In this document: positions 7,416 through 15,287 of the stretch, piece by piece
Layout: the number at the start of each line of letters is the position of its first letter
How positions within the stretch are numbered: the first letter of the stretch is position 1
From: Gemmataceae bacterium
GTDB lineage: Bacteria; Planctomycetota; Planctomycetia; Gemmatales; Gemmataceae
Assembly: GCA_022614915.1 (NCBI GenBank)
Contig: JAKEHV010000346.1
Coordinates: 1-56,389, forward strand
Direction: 5' to 3'
DNA: 56,389 bases
Notes under the pieces: generated by a model
Database searches by the model: none
Told to the model about the DNA's origin: nothing
The model's input: the letters and a program-made list of their open reading frames with translations, nothing else
Made by a program: the position numbers and the translations under genes

Positions 7416-8822
7416 CTACGACAGAATATCGCGCACGACGTTGCCGAACACGTCCGTCAGCCGGAAGTCGCGGCCGGCGTAGTGGTAGGTGAGACGTTCA
7501 TGGTCAAGGCCGAGCAGGTGCAAAAAAGTGGCCTGCAGATCGTGAATGTGCATGGGATTTTCGACGACGTGGAAGCCGAGTTCGTCGGTGGCCCCATAAG
7601 TGAGGCCGGGCTTGACGCCGCCGCCGGCCAGCCAGATCGTGAACGCTTGCGGGTGATGGTCGCGGCCAAGGCTGCGGCCCAGCGCTGGGTTGCTTTCGAC
7701 CATGGGTGTTCTGCCGAACTCGCCGCCCCAGATAACCAAGGTGCTGTCGAGCAGGCCGCGCCGCTTGAGATCTTTGACGAGCGCCGCCGATGCCTGATCG
7801 GTCGTCCGGCAATTGCCGCGCACGTTGCCGGCCACATCGGTGTGGGCGTCCCAGCCTTCGTGATAGATGTTGACGAAGCGCACGCCGCGTTCGACGAGAC
7901 GCCGGGCGACGAGACAGGCGCGGGCGAAAGTCGGCTGCTCGGGATTACAGCCGTAGAGATCGAGCGTGGCTTGGGTCTCGCCGCGAAGGTCCATCAACTC
8001 CGGCGCGGAGGTTTGCAGGCGAAACGCCATTTCGTAGGCGTTGATGCGCGTGGCGATTTCGGGATCGCCGAGGGCGTCAAGGCGTTGCCGATTGAGCCGC
8101 GTGACCAAATCAAGAGTCGCGCGCTCTAGCGTCGGATCGATTCCTTGAGGGCTGGCGACGTTGAGGATTGGTTCGCCGGAGTTGCGCAGACGAACGCCCG
8201 CATAGATGGTGGGCAGAAAGCCGCTGGCCCAATTGGCCGCCCCGCCGCTGATGCCCGAGCCGGTGGACATGACGACAAAGGCGGGCAGGTTTTCGGTTTC
8301 CGCGCCGAGGCCGTACACGACCCACGAACCGAAGCTGGGGCGGCCGGGCTGAGCGAAGCCGGTGTTAAGGAAAATCTGCGCCGGGCCATGATTGAACTGA
8401 TCCGTGCGGACCGACTTGATGATGCAGAGGTCGTCCACCACGCTCGAAAGGTGAGGCAACATCTCGGACAATTCGGCCCCGCATTGGCCGTGGCGCGCAA
8501 AGCGAAAGCGCGGACCCAATACGGCGGCGTCATGACGGATGAAGGCGTAGCGCTGGCCGCCGATCACTTCCGGCGGGAGAGGTCGGCCTTCAAGTTGGGC
8601 GAGGCGCGGCTTGTAGTCGAACAATTCCAACTGGCTGGGCGCTCCCGCCATGAACAGATGAATCACCGCCCGCGCTTTGGGTGTAAAGTGCGGCCGGCGC
8701 GGCGCGAGCGGATTCGGCGTTTGTCCCCGGGCGGAAGCTGCGCCGGTCAAGAGCGAGGCCAAGGCGATCTTGCCGACGCCGTAGCCGCACTGCTGGAAGA
8801 AATGCCGACGTGTGAGGTTCAT
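7416..8822 (-). CDS. DUF1501 family protein, Tat-exported
   Basis: A 468-residue sulfatase-fold DUF1501 protein. It starts with a twin-arginine signal (LTRRHFFQQCG, then a hydrophobic stretch ending near ASARGQ). Family blocks include AGAPSQLELFDYKP, NHGPAQIFLNTG, NIYHEGWDAHTD, VIWGGEFGRTPM and GRDHHPQAF, which contain the Asp/His residues expected for the metal site of the alkaline phosphatase superfamily. It follows the PSD1 cytochrome gene by 15 bases, the standard planctomycete pair, so both are one transcript. The enzymatic activity of DUF1501 proteins is not established; an envelope or periplasmic hydrolase role is inferred. Confidence 0.93.
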   Translation of the reverse strand: MNLTRRHFFQQCGYGVGKIALASLLTGAASARGQTPNPLAPRRPHFTPKARAVIHLFMAGAPSQLELFDYKPRLAQLEGRPLPPEVIGGQRYAFIRHDAAVLGPRFRFARHGQCGAELSEMLPHLSSVVDDLCIIKSVRTDQFNHGPAQIFLNTGFAQPGRPSFGSWVVYGLGAETENLPAFVVMSTGSGISGGAANWASGFLPTIYAGVRLRNSGEPILNVASPQGIDPTLERATLDLVTRLNRQRLDALGDPEIATRINAYEMAFRLQTSAPELMDLRGETQATLDLYGCNPEQPTFARACLVARRLVERGVRFVNIYHEGWDAHTDVAGNVRGNCRTTDQASAALVKDLKRRGLLDSTLVIWGGEFGRTPMVESNPALGRSLGRDHHPQAFTIWLAGGGVKPGLTYGATDELGFHVVENPMHIHDLQATFLHLLGLDHERLTYHYAGRDFRLTDVFGNVVRDILS

Positions 8823-8837
8823 GGCGTATTCTCCGTC

Positions 8838-11800
8838 CTACTTTACGATCATCTCGTCCAGATTGAACATCGCCCGTGCGACCAAGGTCCAGGCGGCGCG
8901 CTCAACCAGGTTGGCGTCGTCGCCGCCGGCGATTTGCTTGGCGTTGAGCGCGCCCGATTGCAAACGTTCGCGTTGCCGGCGGTGGAAATCCACTAGCGCG
9001 GTCAATTCCGACTCTGTCGGCGGCCGCGTCAGCGCTCGGCGGAATAAGAGCCGCATGCGCTCTTCGACACTGCCCGAAGCTTCCGCTGTCTTTTTGCCCA
9101 GCGCTTGGGCCGCTTCCATAGCAACCACGTCGTTCAGCATCGTGAGCGCCTGTAACGGCGTGTTCGAAACTTCACGCCGCGCTTGGCAAACCTCGCCGGT
9201 CACGCCATCGAAGGTCGCGAACATGGCGTAGGGGATCGAACGCTTGAGAAACGTGTACAAGCCACGACGATAACGATCTTCGCCCGCACTCGGCTTCCAT
9301 TGGATCGCGCCGTAGACGCCTTCGGTCGTGACCGAGGGCGGCTGCGGCGGGAATACGCTCGGCCCGCCCAGCTTCGCGGACAAGAGTCCGCTCGCGCGCA
9401 ACAGGCTATCGCGAATCATTTCCGCTTCGAGGCGCACGCGCGGCCCGCGCGCCAAGAGCTTGTTCTCGGCGTCCTTTTCCAGGTGCTCGGGCGTCGCCCG
9501 CGCCGCTTGCTGATAGGTGGCGCTCATTACGATCAGCCTGTGCAGCTTTTTCAGCGACCAGCCCTCGTTCACGAACTCGAGCGCCAACCAGTCCAGAAGC
9601 TCCGGGTGCGTGGGAAACTCGCCTTGGAGGCCGAAGTCTTCGGTGGTGCGCACGAGCCCGCGGCCAAAAAACGCTTGCCACTGGCGATTCACCGTGACGC
9701 GCGCGGTGAGCGGATTGTCCGGCGACACGAGCCACTGGGCCAGGCCGAGACGATCGCGCGGCGCAGCCTTCGGGAAGGGCTGCAAGGTCGAAAGCACGCC
9801 CGTTTGCACCTGGTCGCGTGGCGCCAGAAACTCGCCGCGGTGATGGATGTGAGTTGGCCGTGGATTATCCTTGGGCCGCTCCTTCATCACCATCGTCGTC
9901 TGATAGGCCGGCAGCGACGCGCGCAGTTTTTCGATCTCTGTGCGCGGCTCGGCCAACGCCGGCGTCACCTCGAGAAAGCGGCGCAAGAGTTTCTGTTTTT
10001 CCTCCGCGGTTCTGTCCGACGCCGGTTTCGCGAGGATGAACTCCAAAATCGCGCCATGTCCTGTCGCTTCGGCCTTGCTCGCAGCGGTCGTGGCGGAAAT
10101 GCGGAATCGACCCAGGCCGCAGGAGTAATGCCGCTCGAATATCATCTGCAAGGTCATGCCTTCGTCGAGGTCAACAGGCGCGGTGAATTGGAAAACGGCG
10201 GCGTGCGGCTTGCCCGGTTGATCGGTCGTAGACCAGCCCGTGCCGGCCTGGCCGTCGAAGCAGTATTGGGCGCCGACTTTGCCCGCGCCGAAGCCGCCGT
10301 TGGCATGGCTGTGCGAGCCGCCGCTGAAGGGGATTTTCTTGCCGCCTACCGTTACCGAAAGCTCGCTCAAGAAGAAGTCGCCCTTGGGACCTTCGTAGTA
10401 AGCCCGGCCCGGCCCGCGCGCCGGCAGGCTCTCGTCCGGCAATACTTCCAACCGTAGCGCGGTCACGCGCTGCAGCGTTTCTTGGAAGGTCAGCTCGTAA
10501 GTGTCGCTCTTCGTTTGATCGCCGCTCGCCAAGACAGAGCCGTCGTCGAGTGTTTGCAGAAAGGACATGTTCGTTTTCGTCGCCGCGGGCCGAAGCACGC
10601 GCCACGCGACCGCCTTGGCCGACGCGCGCTCGTCCCATTCGGCCAGACTCTTGTTCAGGGCCTCGACGCCGCCGGGAAACTTGTCCGCGAGCGTGGTTTC
10701 GAGGTCCGCGATTCGTTTTTCGAAGTCCGCCCGGCGTCTGGCGATGTCCGCATCTGGAATCTCGTAGTCCGGCTCGTCCGCGTTGTTGAGAAATGCCATG
10801 AGCTGGTGGTACTCGCGCTGCGGGACGGGATCGTACTTGTGCGTGTGGCACTGGGCGCAGCCCAAGGTTAGACCGAGCCAAACCGTCCCAGTCGTGTTGA
10901 CGCGATCGACCACGGCGTAATAACGAAACTCCAACGGATCGATGCCGCCCTCTTCGTTGATCATCGTGTTGCGGTGAAAACCGGTCGCGACAATCTGATC
11001 CGGCGTCGGCTTGGGCAGCATGTCGCCGGCGATTTGCTCGATGGTGAATTGATCGAAAGGCATGTCCGCGTTGAGCGCCTGGATGACCCAATCGCGATAG
11101 GGCCAAATAATGCGCTGGCGGTCTTTTTCGTAGCCGTTGGTGTCGGCATAGCGCGCCAGATCGAGCCAGCGCCGCGCCCAGCGCTCGCCGTATTGCTTCG
11201 AAGCGAGCAGGCGATCGACAAACTTCTCATAGGCTGCTTGGAACTTGGTTTCGTAGGACGGATTGTCAATCCGTCCCACTTCGGCCAGCACCGCGTCCAC
11301 TTCTTCGAGCGTAGGCGGCAGACCAACAAGATCGAGTGAAACGCGGCGCAAAAGCGTATAGGGATCGGCGAGCGGCGACGGCTTCAATCCATTGGCTTCG
11401 AGCCGGGCCAGGACAAAGTAGTCAATCGGATTGCGCGGCCAGTTTTTCTGCTTGCACGCGGGCAAAGGCGCTTGCTTGGGCGGCACGAACGCCCAATGCG
11501 GCTGATACTCGGCCCCCTCGGCGATCCAGCGCTTGAGAATCTGCTTTTGCTTCTCGGAAAGCTCCATCTTGGTGGAAGCCGGCGGCATGCGCTTTGACAG
11601 TTTCTCGGCAAAAACACGGGCCACGAGTTCGCTGTCGTCGGGCTGGCCGGGAACGATCACCTTTTCCACTGCCTTTTCGCGCACGTCGAAGCGCAACTTC
11701 GCCTTGCGCGTGCTCTCGTCCGGGCCGTGGCACTTGAAGCAAAAGCGCGACAGGATCGGGCGAACTTCGCGCGTGAAATTGACTTTGTCGTCGGCGTGCG

Positions 11801-11864
11801 CGACGGAGACGCCCCACAGAATGGAACCGCAAATGACCGTGCAGAATCCGAAATTGCGAATCAT
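8838..11864 (-). CDS. PSD1 and cytochrome c domain protein (DUF1549/DUF1553)
   Basis: A 1008-residue exported protein. ATG 11864 is chosen because it begins a signal peptide (MIRNFGF, hydrophobic, ending near AHA); the frame extends 33 codons upstream without a signal. Residues 42-46 are the haem motif CFKCH of the planctomycete cytochrome C domain (PSCyt1). Then come DUF1549 (WARRWLDLARYADTNGYEKD), a second CxxCH-like CAQCHTHKYDP, a beta insert, and DUF1553 (RVTVNRQWQAFFGRGLVRTTEDFG and PTHPELLDWLALEF). It precedes the DUF1501 gene in an operon. A periplasmic redox or polysaccharide-related role has been suggested for this family but is not demonstrated. Confidence 0.93.
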   Translation of the reverse strand: MIRNFGFCTVICGSILWGVSVAHADDKVNFTREVRPILSRFCFKCHGPDESTRKAKLRFDVREKAVEKVIVPGQPDDSELVARVFAEKLSKRMPPASTKMELSEKQKQILKRWIAEGAEYQPHWAFVPPKQAPLPACKQKNWPRNPIDYFVLARLEANGLKPSPLADPYTLLRRVSLDLVGLPPTLEEVDAVLAEVGRIDNPSYETKFQAAYEKFVDRLLASKQYGERWARRWLDLARYADTNGYEKDRQRIIWPYRDWVIQALNADMPFDQFTIEQIAGDMLPKPTPDQIVATGFHRNTMINEEGGIDPLEFRYYAVVDRVNTTGTVWLGLTLGCAQCHTHKYDPVPQREYHQLMAFLNNADEPDYEIPDADIARRRADFEKRIADLETTLADKFPGGVEALNKSLAEWDERASAKAVAWRVLRPAATKTNMSFLQTLDDGSVLASGDQTKSDTYELTFQETLQRVTALRLEVLPDESLPARGPGRAYYEGPKGDFFLSELSVTVGGKKIPFSGGSHSHANGGFGAGKVGAQYCFDGQAGTGWSTTDQPGKPHAAVFQFTAPVDLDEGMTLQMIFERHYSCGLGRFRISATTAASKAEATGHGAILEFILAKPASDRTAEEKQKLLRRFLEVTPALAEPRTEIEKLRASLPAYQTTMVMKERPKDNPRPTHIHHRGEFLAPRDQVQTGVLSTLQPFPKAAPRDRLGLAQWLVSPDNPLTARVTVNRQWQAFFGRGLVRTTEDFGLQGEFPTHPELLDWLALEFVNEGWSLKKLHRLIVMSATYQQAARATPEHLEKDAENKLLARGPRVRLEAEMIRDSLLRASGLLSAKLGGPSVFPPQPPSVTTEGVYGAIQWKPSAGEDRYRRGLYTFLKRSIPYAMFATFDGVTGEVCQARREVSNTPLQALTMLNDVVAMEAAQALGKKTAEASGSVEERMRLLFRRALTRPPTESELTALVDFHRRQRERLQSGALNAKQIAGGDDANLVERAAWTLVARAMFNLDEMIVK

Positions 11865-11929
11865 GAACCCATCACTACTCTCTGCCGCTCCCAAAATGGG
11901 ATCGGCACGTTTTCCGGATACCGAATGTA

Positions 11930-12238
11930 TCAAATGATATCGATCCGGTGGGCCGTGATCCAAATGTCAACCTGGTCGAATCGAGCCTTGAGTGTTTCTT
12001 TGAAGCCGCGCACGGCTTGCCAGTTTTCCGGTACGTCATCAAGGTCGAGGCGAACACGAATGAGTTGATCGGAAAAGACAGTGCTTTGGTACAGCCATCG
12101 ACCACGAACGACGACCGTGTCTGTACTCGTTGCGCCGAATTGCGCCACGAGTTCGTCGTCGGTAAGTACAAATTTCTCCGCTTCCACGGACCTGCCGTCG
12201 TTATAGAACAGAGGGAGCAGGATTTCGAATCTGATCAT
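11930..12238 (-). CDS. conserved small protein, second gene of an overlapping pair
   Basis: A 102-residue protein starting at ATG 12238, which lies inside the 3' end of the upstream gene (38-base overlap); the frame continues a little further upstream. It begins MIRFEILLPLFYNDG and ends DIWITAHRIDII, and has no signal peptide or membrane segment. The tight overlap means it is coupled to the 12201-12428 gene. I do not recognise a named domain. A toxin-antitoxin-like arrangement is possible from size and overlap, but no toxin motif is visible. Confidence 0.7.
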   Translation of the reverse strand: MIRFEILLPLFYNDGRSVEAEKFVLTDDELVAQFGATSTDTVVVRGRWLYQSTVFSDQLIRVRLDLDDVPENWQAVRGFKETLKARFDQVDIWITAHRIDII

Positions 12239-12428
12239 GAGCGATCTTGACCTCATCGTCACTCGCGCGACGATAGCCAATATGCAAATCTTCGAGGATC
12301 TTCAAGGCATCGCGCGCGACTTGATAAACTTCGCCGGGAATGCTGGCGATTCGTGAACGGCGGGCGAGTTCATAGAAGCCCCGCGTCCGATCTTCCTCGC
12401 TTAGGAACTTGATGTAAACGGTTTGCAT
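12201..12428 (-). CDS. small protein, first gene of an overlapping pair
   Basis: A 75-residue, mostly helical protein (MQTVYIKFLSEEDRTRGFYE at the start, AHDQIRNPAPSV at the end) with no membrane segment. Its end overlaps the start of the next gene by 38 bases. The function is unknown. Its position as the first, smaller gene of the pair resembles antitoxins, but this is only a size-and-order argument. Confidence 0.65.
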   Translation of the reverse strand: MQTVYIKFLSEEDRTRGFYELARRSRIASIPGEVYQVARDALKILEDLHIGYRRASDDEVKIAHDQIRNPAPSVL

Positions 12429-12621
12429 AGCGAGCCCTCTGATGCCTGGGCACGAGCATTTCCGATTCTCTTAGCCAGGCAGTCCGTCCATCTTATCACA
12501 ATAACCATTGTGGCGAAGCACGAAAACGGCTCAAACCGAATCCCGCGCGGAATTCGCTTTGCCGCGAGCGGCGTCTTTTCTACTATTGAAGGAGCAACCA
12601 GTCCCGCTAAGGAGATTCGAC

Positions 12622-13194
12622 ATGCGTCGCTATTGGATCGTCGCTTTGGGCTTCGTGTTTCTGCCGGCCGCCGTCTACACCCAGGAGAAAGGAAGCAAAC
12701 CCGTGCCCGCCGTCCTCAAGTTCCAAATGAAAGACATCGACGGCAAAGCCGTCGATCTTGCCAAGTATCAAGGCAAAGTGGTCCTCTTCGTCAATGTCGC
12801 CAGCGAGTGCGGCTACACCGATCAGTACAAGCCGCTGCAGGCGCTGCACGCCAAATACGCGAAGGATGGCTTGGCCATTATCGGCATACCCTGCAACGAC
12901 TTCGGCGGCCAAGAGCCGGGGACCGAGAAACAAATCAAGGAATTCTGCTCGACCAAGTACAACGTGACGTTCGACTTGTTCGCCAAAGTCGGCATCTCGA
13001 AGGACCCAGCCCCCTTGTACAAATTCCTGACTTCCAAGGACACGAATCCCAAGTTCGCCGGGCCGGTGCGCTGGAATTTCGAAAAGTTTTTGGTTGGCCG
13101 CGAAGGCGCGGTCGTCGCGCGCTTCGCCTCGGACGTCGATCCGGAAGGAGAGGCGTTCGTGCAAGCGATCCGGAAAGAGCTGGACAAGAAGTAA
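12622..13194 (+). CDS. glutathione peroxidase family thiol peroxidase, exported
   Basis: A 190-residue protein with AAGGAG at 12609-12614 and ATG 12622. Residues 1-20 are a signal peptide. The catalytic set of Cys-type peroxidases is intact: Cys63 in NVASECGYT, Gln97 in CNDFGGQEP, Trp151 and Asn152 in VRWNFEKFLV. It uses Cys and not selenocysteine; most bacterial enzymes of this kind are reduced by thioredoxin rather than glutathione. Export places it in the periplasm, where it would remove hydroperoxides. The downstream inverted repeat probably ends transcription. Confidence 0.92.
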   Translation: MRRYWIVALGFVFLPAAVYTQEKGSKPVPAVLKFQMKDIDGKAVDLAKYQGKVVLFVNVASECGYTDQYKPLQALHAKYAKDGLAIIGIPCNDFGGQEPGTEKQIKEFCSTKYNVTFDLFAKVGISKDPAPLYKFLTSKDTNPKFAGPVRWNFEKFLVGREGAVVARFASDVDPEGEAFVQAIRKELDKK

Positions 13195-13198
13195 TATG

Positions 13199-13326
13199 GG
13201 AACCGCAGATGAACGCGGATGAACGCAGATTGGAAAGCGAGAATAGGAATGGATGTGCGACAGGAACCGTGGAGAGTGTCCCCGTTTCTTTCTTATCTGC
13301 GTTCATCTGTGTTCATCTGCGGATTC
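13199..13326. repeat. dispersed repeat family C hairpin between convergent genes
   Basis: The left arm 13199-13230 repeats GATGAACGC words after GGAACCGCA; the right arm 13294-13326 carries the complement ending ATCTGCGGATTC. The same structure recurs at 28969-29040, again between convergent genes. The last bases supply the stop codon of the leftward gene at 13325. Confidence 0.8.
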
Positions 13327-13999
13327 ATAGGACCACTCCCGCGACTGCAGCGCGGCGTGAATCGCGGTTGTTCGTGGGAGCGGCCTGCACGTTCATGCCT
13401 TGCGCGCTCGCTTTCACCACCGCGCACTCATTAGGCGTCATCGAATCGATCAGCCAGAGCATGTGCCCCTGATGCAGTGCGTCGCACGTCTCGAAGAAGC
13501 GATGGTCGCCGTATTTCTCGCAGAAGTAGCGCTGCAAAACGAAATACTCAGGGACGGTCAATCCTTGCCAGCCTTTTAGCTCAAACAATTCACGAATCTG
13601 CTTGCCCGTCTTGCCCCAGGCATTGGCCACCGGATTCGGATTGAACAGCAGGAAGTACGGCCCTTCCTCGCGCCCCGCCAAATCGTCGCGCCGCTGCAAG
13701 ACTTTGCCGTTGGCCGTCTTGGTCCAGGTGTCGGCCAGGAACGGCGCCGTGCTATACTGTTGATTGTCGGGCACTGCGGGTGCTGGTCTGCGCGCGGTTT
13801 CCTCGATTAACTGGTCGAGCGTTTCCATCTGCAGTGCGAATGGGGGAAACGCGAAGCCCGCGCGGAAGCCGAGTTCGACAGCGCGGTGGACGGTGTCTTC
13901 GTTGGATTCCGCTGCCTTCGGCAACGGCGCGCGCCAATCCGGCAAGTTGTGCTCGTGGTAGAAACGCCGGCTCGTCTTGAGAATTTGTTGCAGGTCCAT
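13325..13999 (-). CDS. unknown protein divergent from hemW
   Basis: A 224-residue soluble protein with no signal peptide, membrane segment or recognised domain. It is rich in aromatic residues, with features such as RRFYHEHNLPDW near the start and FFETCDALHQGHMLWLIDSMTPNE in pieces near the end. Its ATG (13999-13997) overlaps the hemW ATG by two bases on the opposite strand within CCATGG. The coding call rests on frame length, codon composition like its neighbours and normal end at the repeat hairpin. Function unknown. Confidence 0.7.
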   Translation of the reverse strand: MDLQQILKTSRRFYHEHNLPDWRAPLPKAAESNEDTVHRAVELGFRAGFAFPPFALQMETLDQLIEETARRPAPAVPDNQQYSTAPFLADTWTKTANGKVLQRRDDLAGREEGPYFLLFNPNPVANAWGKTGKQIRELFELKGWQGLTVPEYFVLQRYFCEKYGDHRFFETCDALHQGHMLWLIDSMTPNECAVVKASAQGMNVQAAPTNNRDSRRAAVAGVVL

Positions 14000-15230
14000 G
14001 GCAAATCGACCACCTTGGCTTTGGCCGCGCGCCGCCTACATCCACATTCCGTTTTGCGCCCATCACTGCGGCTATTGCGACTTCGCTGTTGCCGTCGGTC
14101 TAGACGACCGCATCGACGCCTATCTGGACGCCTTGGCTGCGGAACTGACTCGGCTGGAAACGCCGCAAACGGTGGACACGCTGTTCTTCGGCGGCGGCAC
14201 GCCCTCGTATCTGTCCGCGCCCCAGCTGGAAAAACTGCTCGCGATTGTCGGGCGCTGGTTCACGCTCGCGCACGGGCACGAGTTTTCCCTCGAAGCCAAT
14301 CCCAGCTCGCTCGACGAAGCCAAGTTGAAGCTGCTCGCCGGGCACGGAGTCAACCGCCTCAGTCTTGGCGTGCAATCGTTTTCGCCGCCGCTTTTGCGCG
14401 TGCTGGAGCGCGACCACGAGCCCGCGGACGTGGGCAAGGCTTTCGAGCTTACCAGGAAATATATCCCAAACGTCTCGCTCGATCTCATTTTCGGCGTGCC
14501 GGGTCAAACGCTCGAAAGCTGGCGCGCGGATCTGGAAGCAGCCGCGGCCCTGACGCCGAGCCATATCGCGACGTACGGCTTGACGTATGAAAAAGGGACG
14601 CGTCTATGGAAGCAGGAACGGCAAGGTCTGGTTCAGAAACTGGGCGAGGACACGGAGCTTGGGCTCTACACGTTCGCGATGGACTTTCTCGAACAGGCCG
14701 GCTTCGAGCACTATGAGATTTCGAATTTCGCCCGCGCCGGTTTTCAGTGCCGGCATAACGCGACCTATTGGGCCAACGAAGCGTACTTCGGCTTCGGCAT
14801 GGGCGCCGCCCGGTACGTCGACGGCGTCCGGCAAACGAATGTGCGCGAACTGGGCGCCTACGTCGACCGCGCCCTAGCTGGCAAGCCGACTCACTTTCAA
14901 TCCGAACAGCTCGAGCCGCGCGACCGGGCCTTTGAAACCATGGCCCTGCAGCTGCGCCGCGCCCAGGGCATCGACCGCCTCGGGTTTTGCGCGCAAACCG
15001 GCTTTGCGGCCGACGACCTTGCCGGTCCCGCCATTTTGAAACTGGAAGAGCTCGAGCTGCTCTCGAGCGATGTCTTGTCGGTTCGTCTTACCCGCAAAGG
15101 AAAATGTCTGGCGGACGCCGTCGTCGCCGAACTGATGGCGGCGAGATCTCCTGAGACCGCCAACTCGCAAGGTGAATCGGCCAAATCATGTGAACAGCAC
15201 AAGTCATTATTGCCAATTGCTAATCGTTAA
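13998..15230 (+). CDS. hemW: radical SAM haem chaperone HemW
   Basis: A 410-residue protein formerly annotated as oxygen-independent coproporphyrinogen oxidase. YIHIPFCAHHCGYCDF carries the 4Fe-4S ligands Cys20, Cys24 and Cys27, and FFGGGTPSYL and NRLSLGVQSF are standard HemN/HemW blocks. The Cys after the third ligand found in true HemN (CxxxCxxCxC) is replaced by Phe, which favours HemW, a haem-insertion chaperone. ATG 13998 is only 12 residues before the conserved core. The C-terminal 25 residues are low-complexity and the stop codon is the first bases of a family A repeat, so the natural end may have been altered. Confidence 0.88.
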   Translation: MANRPPWLWPRAAYIHIPFCAHHCGYCDFAVAVGLDDRIDAYLDALAAELTRLETPQTVDTLFFGGGTPSYLSAPQLEKLLAIVGRWFTLAHGHEFSLEANPSSLDEAKLKLLAGHGVNRLSLGVQSFSPPLLRVLERDHEPADVGKAFELTRKYIPNVSLDLIFGVPGQTLESWRADLEAAAALTPSHIATYGLTYEKGTRLWKQERQGLVQKLGEDTELGLYTFAMDFLEQAGFEHYEISNFARAGFQCRHNATYWANEAYFGFGMGAARYVDGVRQTNVRELGAYVDRALAGKPTHFQSEQLEPRDRAFETMALQLRRAQGIDRLGFCAQTGFAADDLAGPAILKLEELELLSSDVLSVRLTRKGKCLADAVVAELMAARSPETANSQGESAKSCEQHKSLLPIANR

Positions 15231-15255
15231 CACTAGCCCGACGCGCGAGCGAGGG
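15229..15255 (+). repeat. dispersed repeat family A at the hemW stop
   Basis: AACACTAGCCCGACGCGCGA plus GCGAGGG. The TAA stop of hemW (15228-15230) is formed at the edge of the element. Confidence 0.75.
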
Positions 15256-15287
15256 TTTGTTAACAACCCTATTACGAGTCAAACAGG

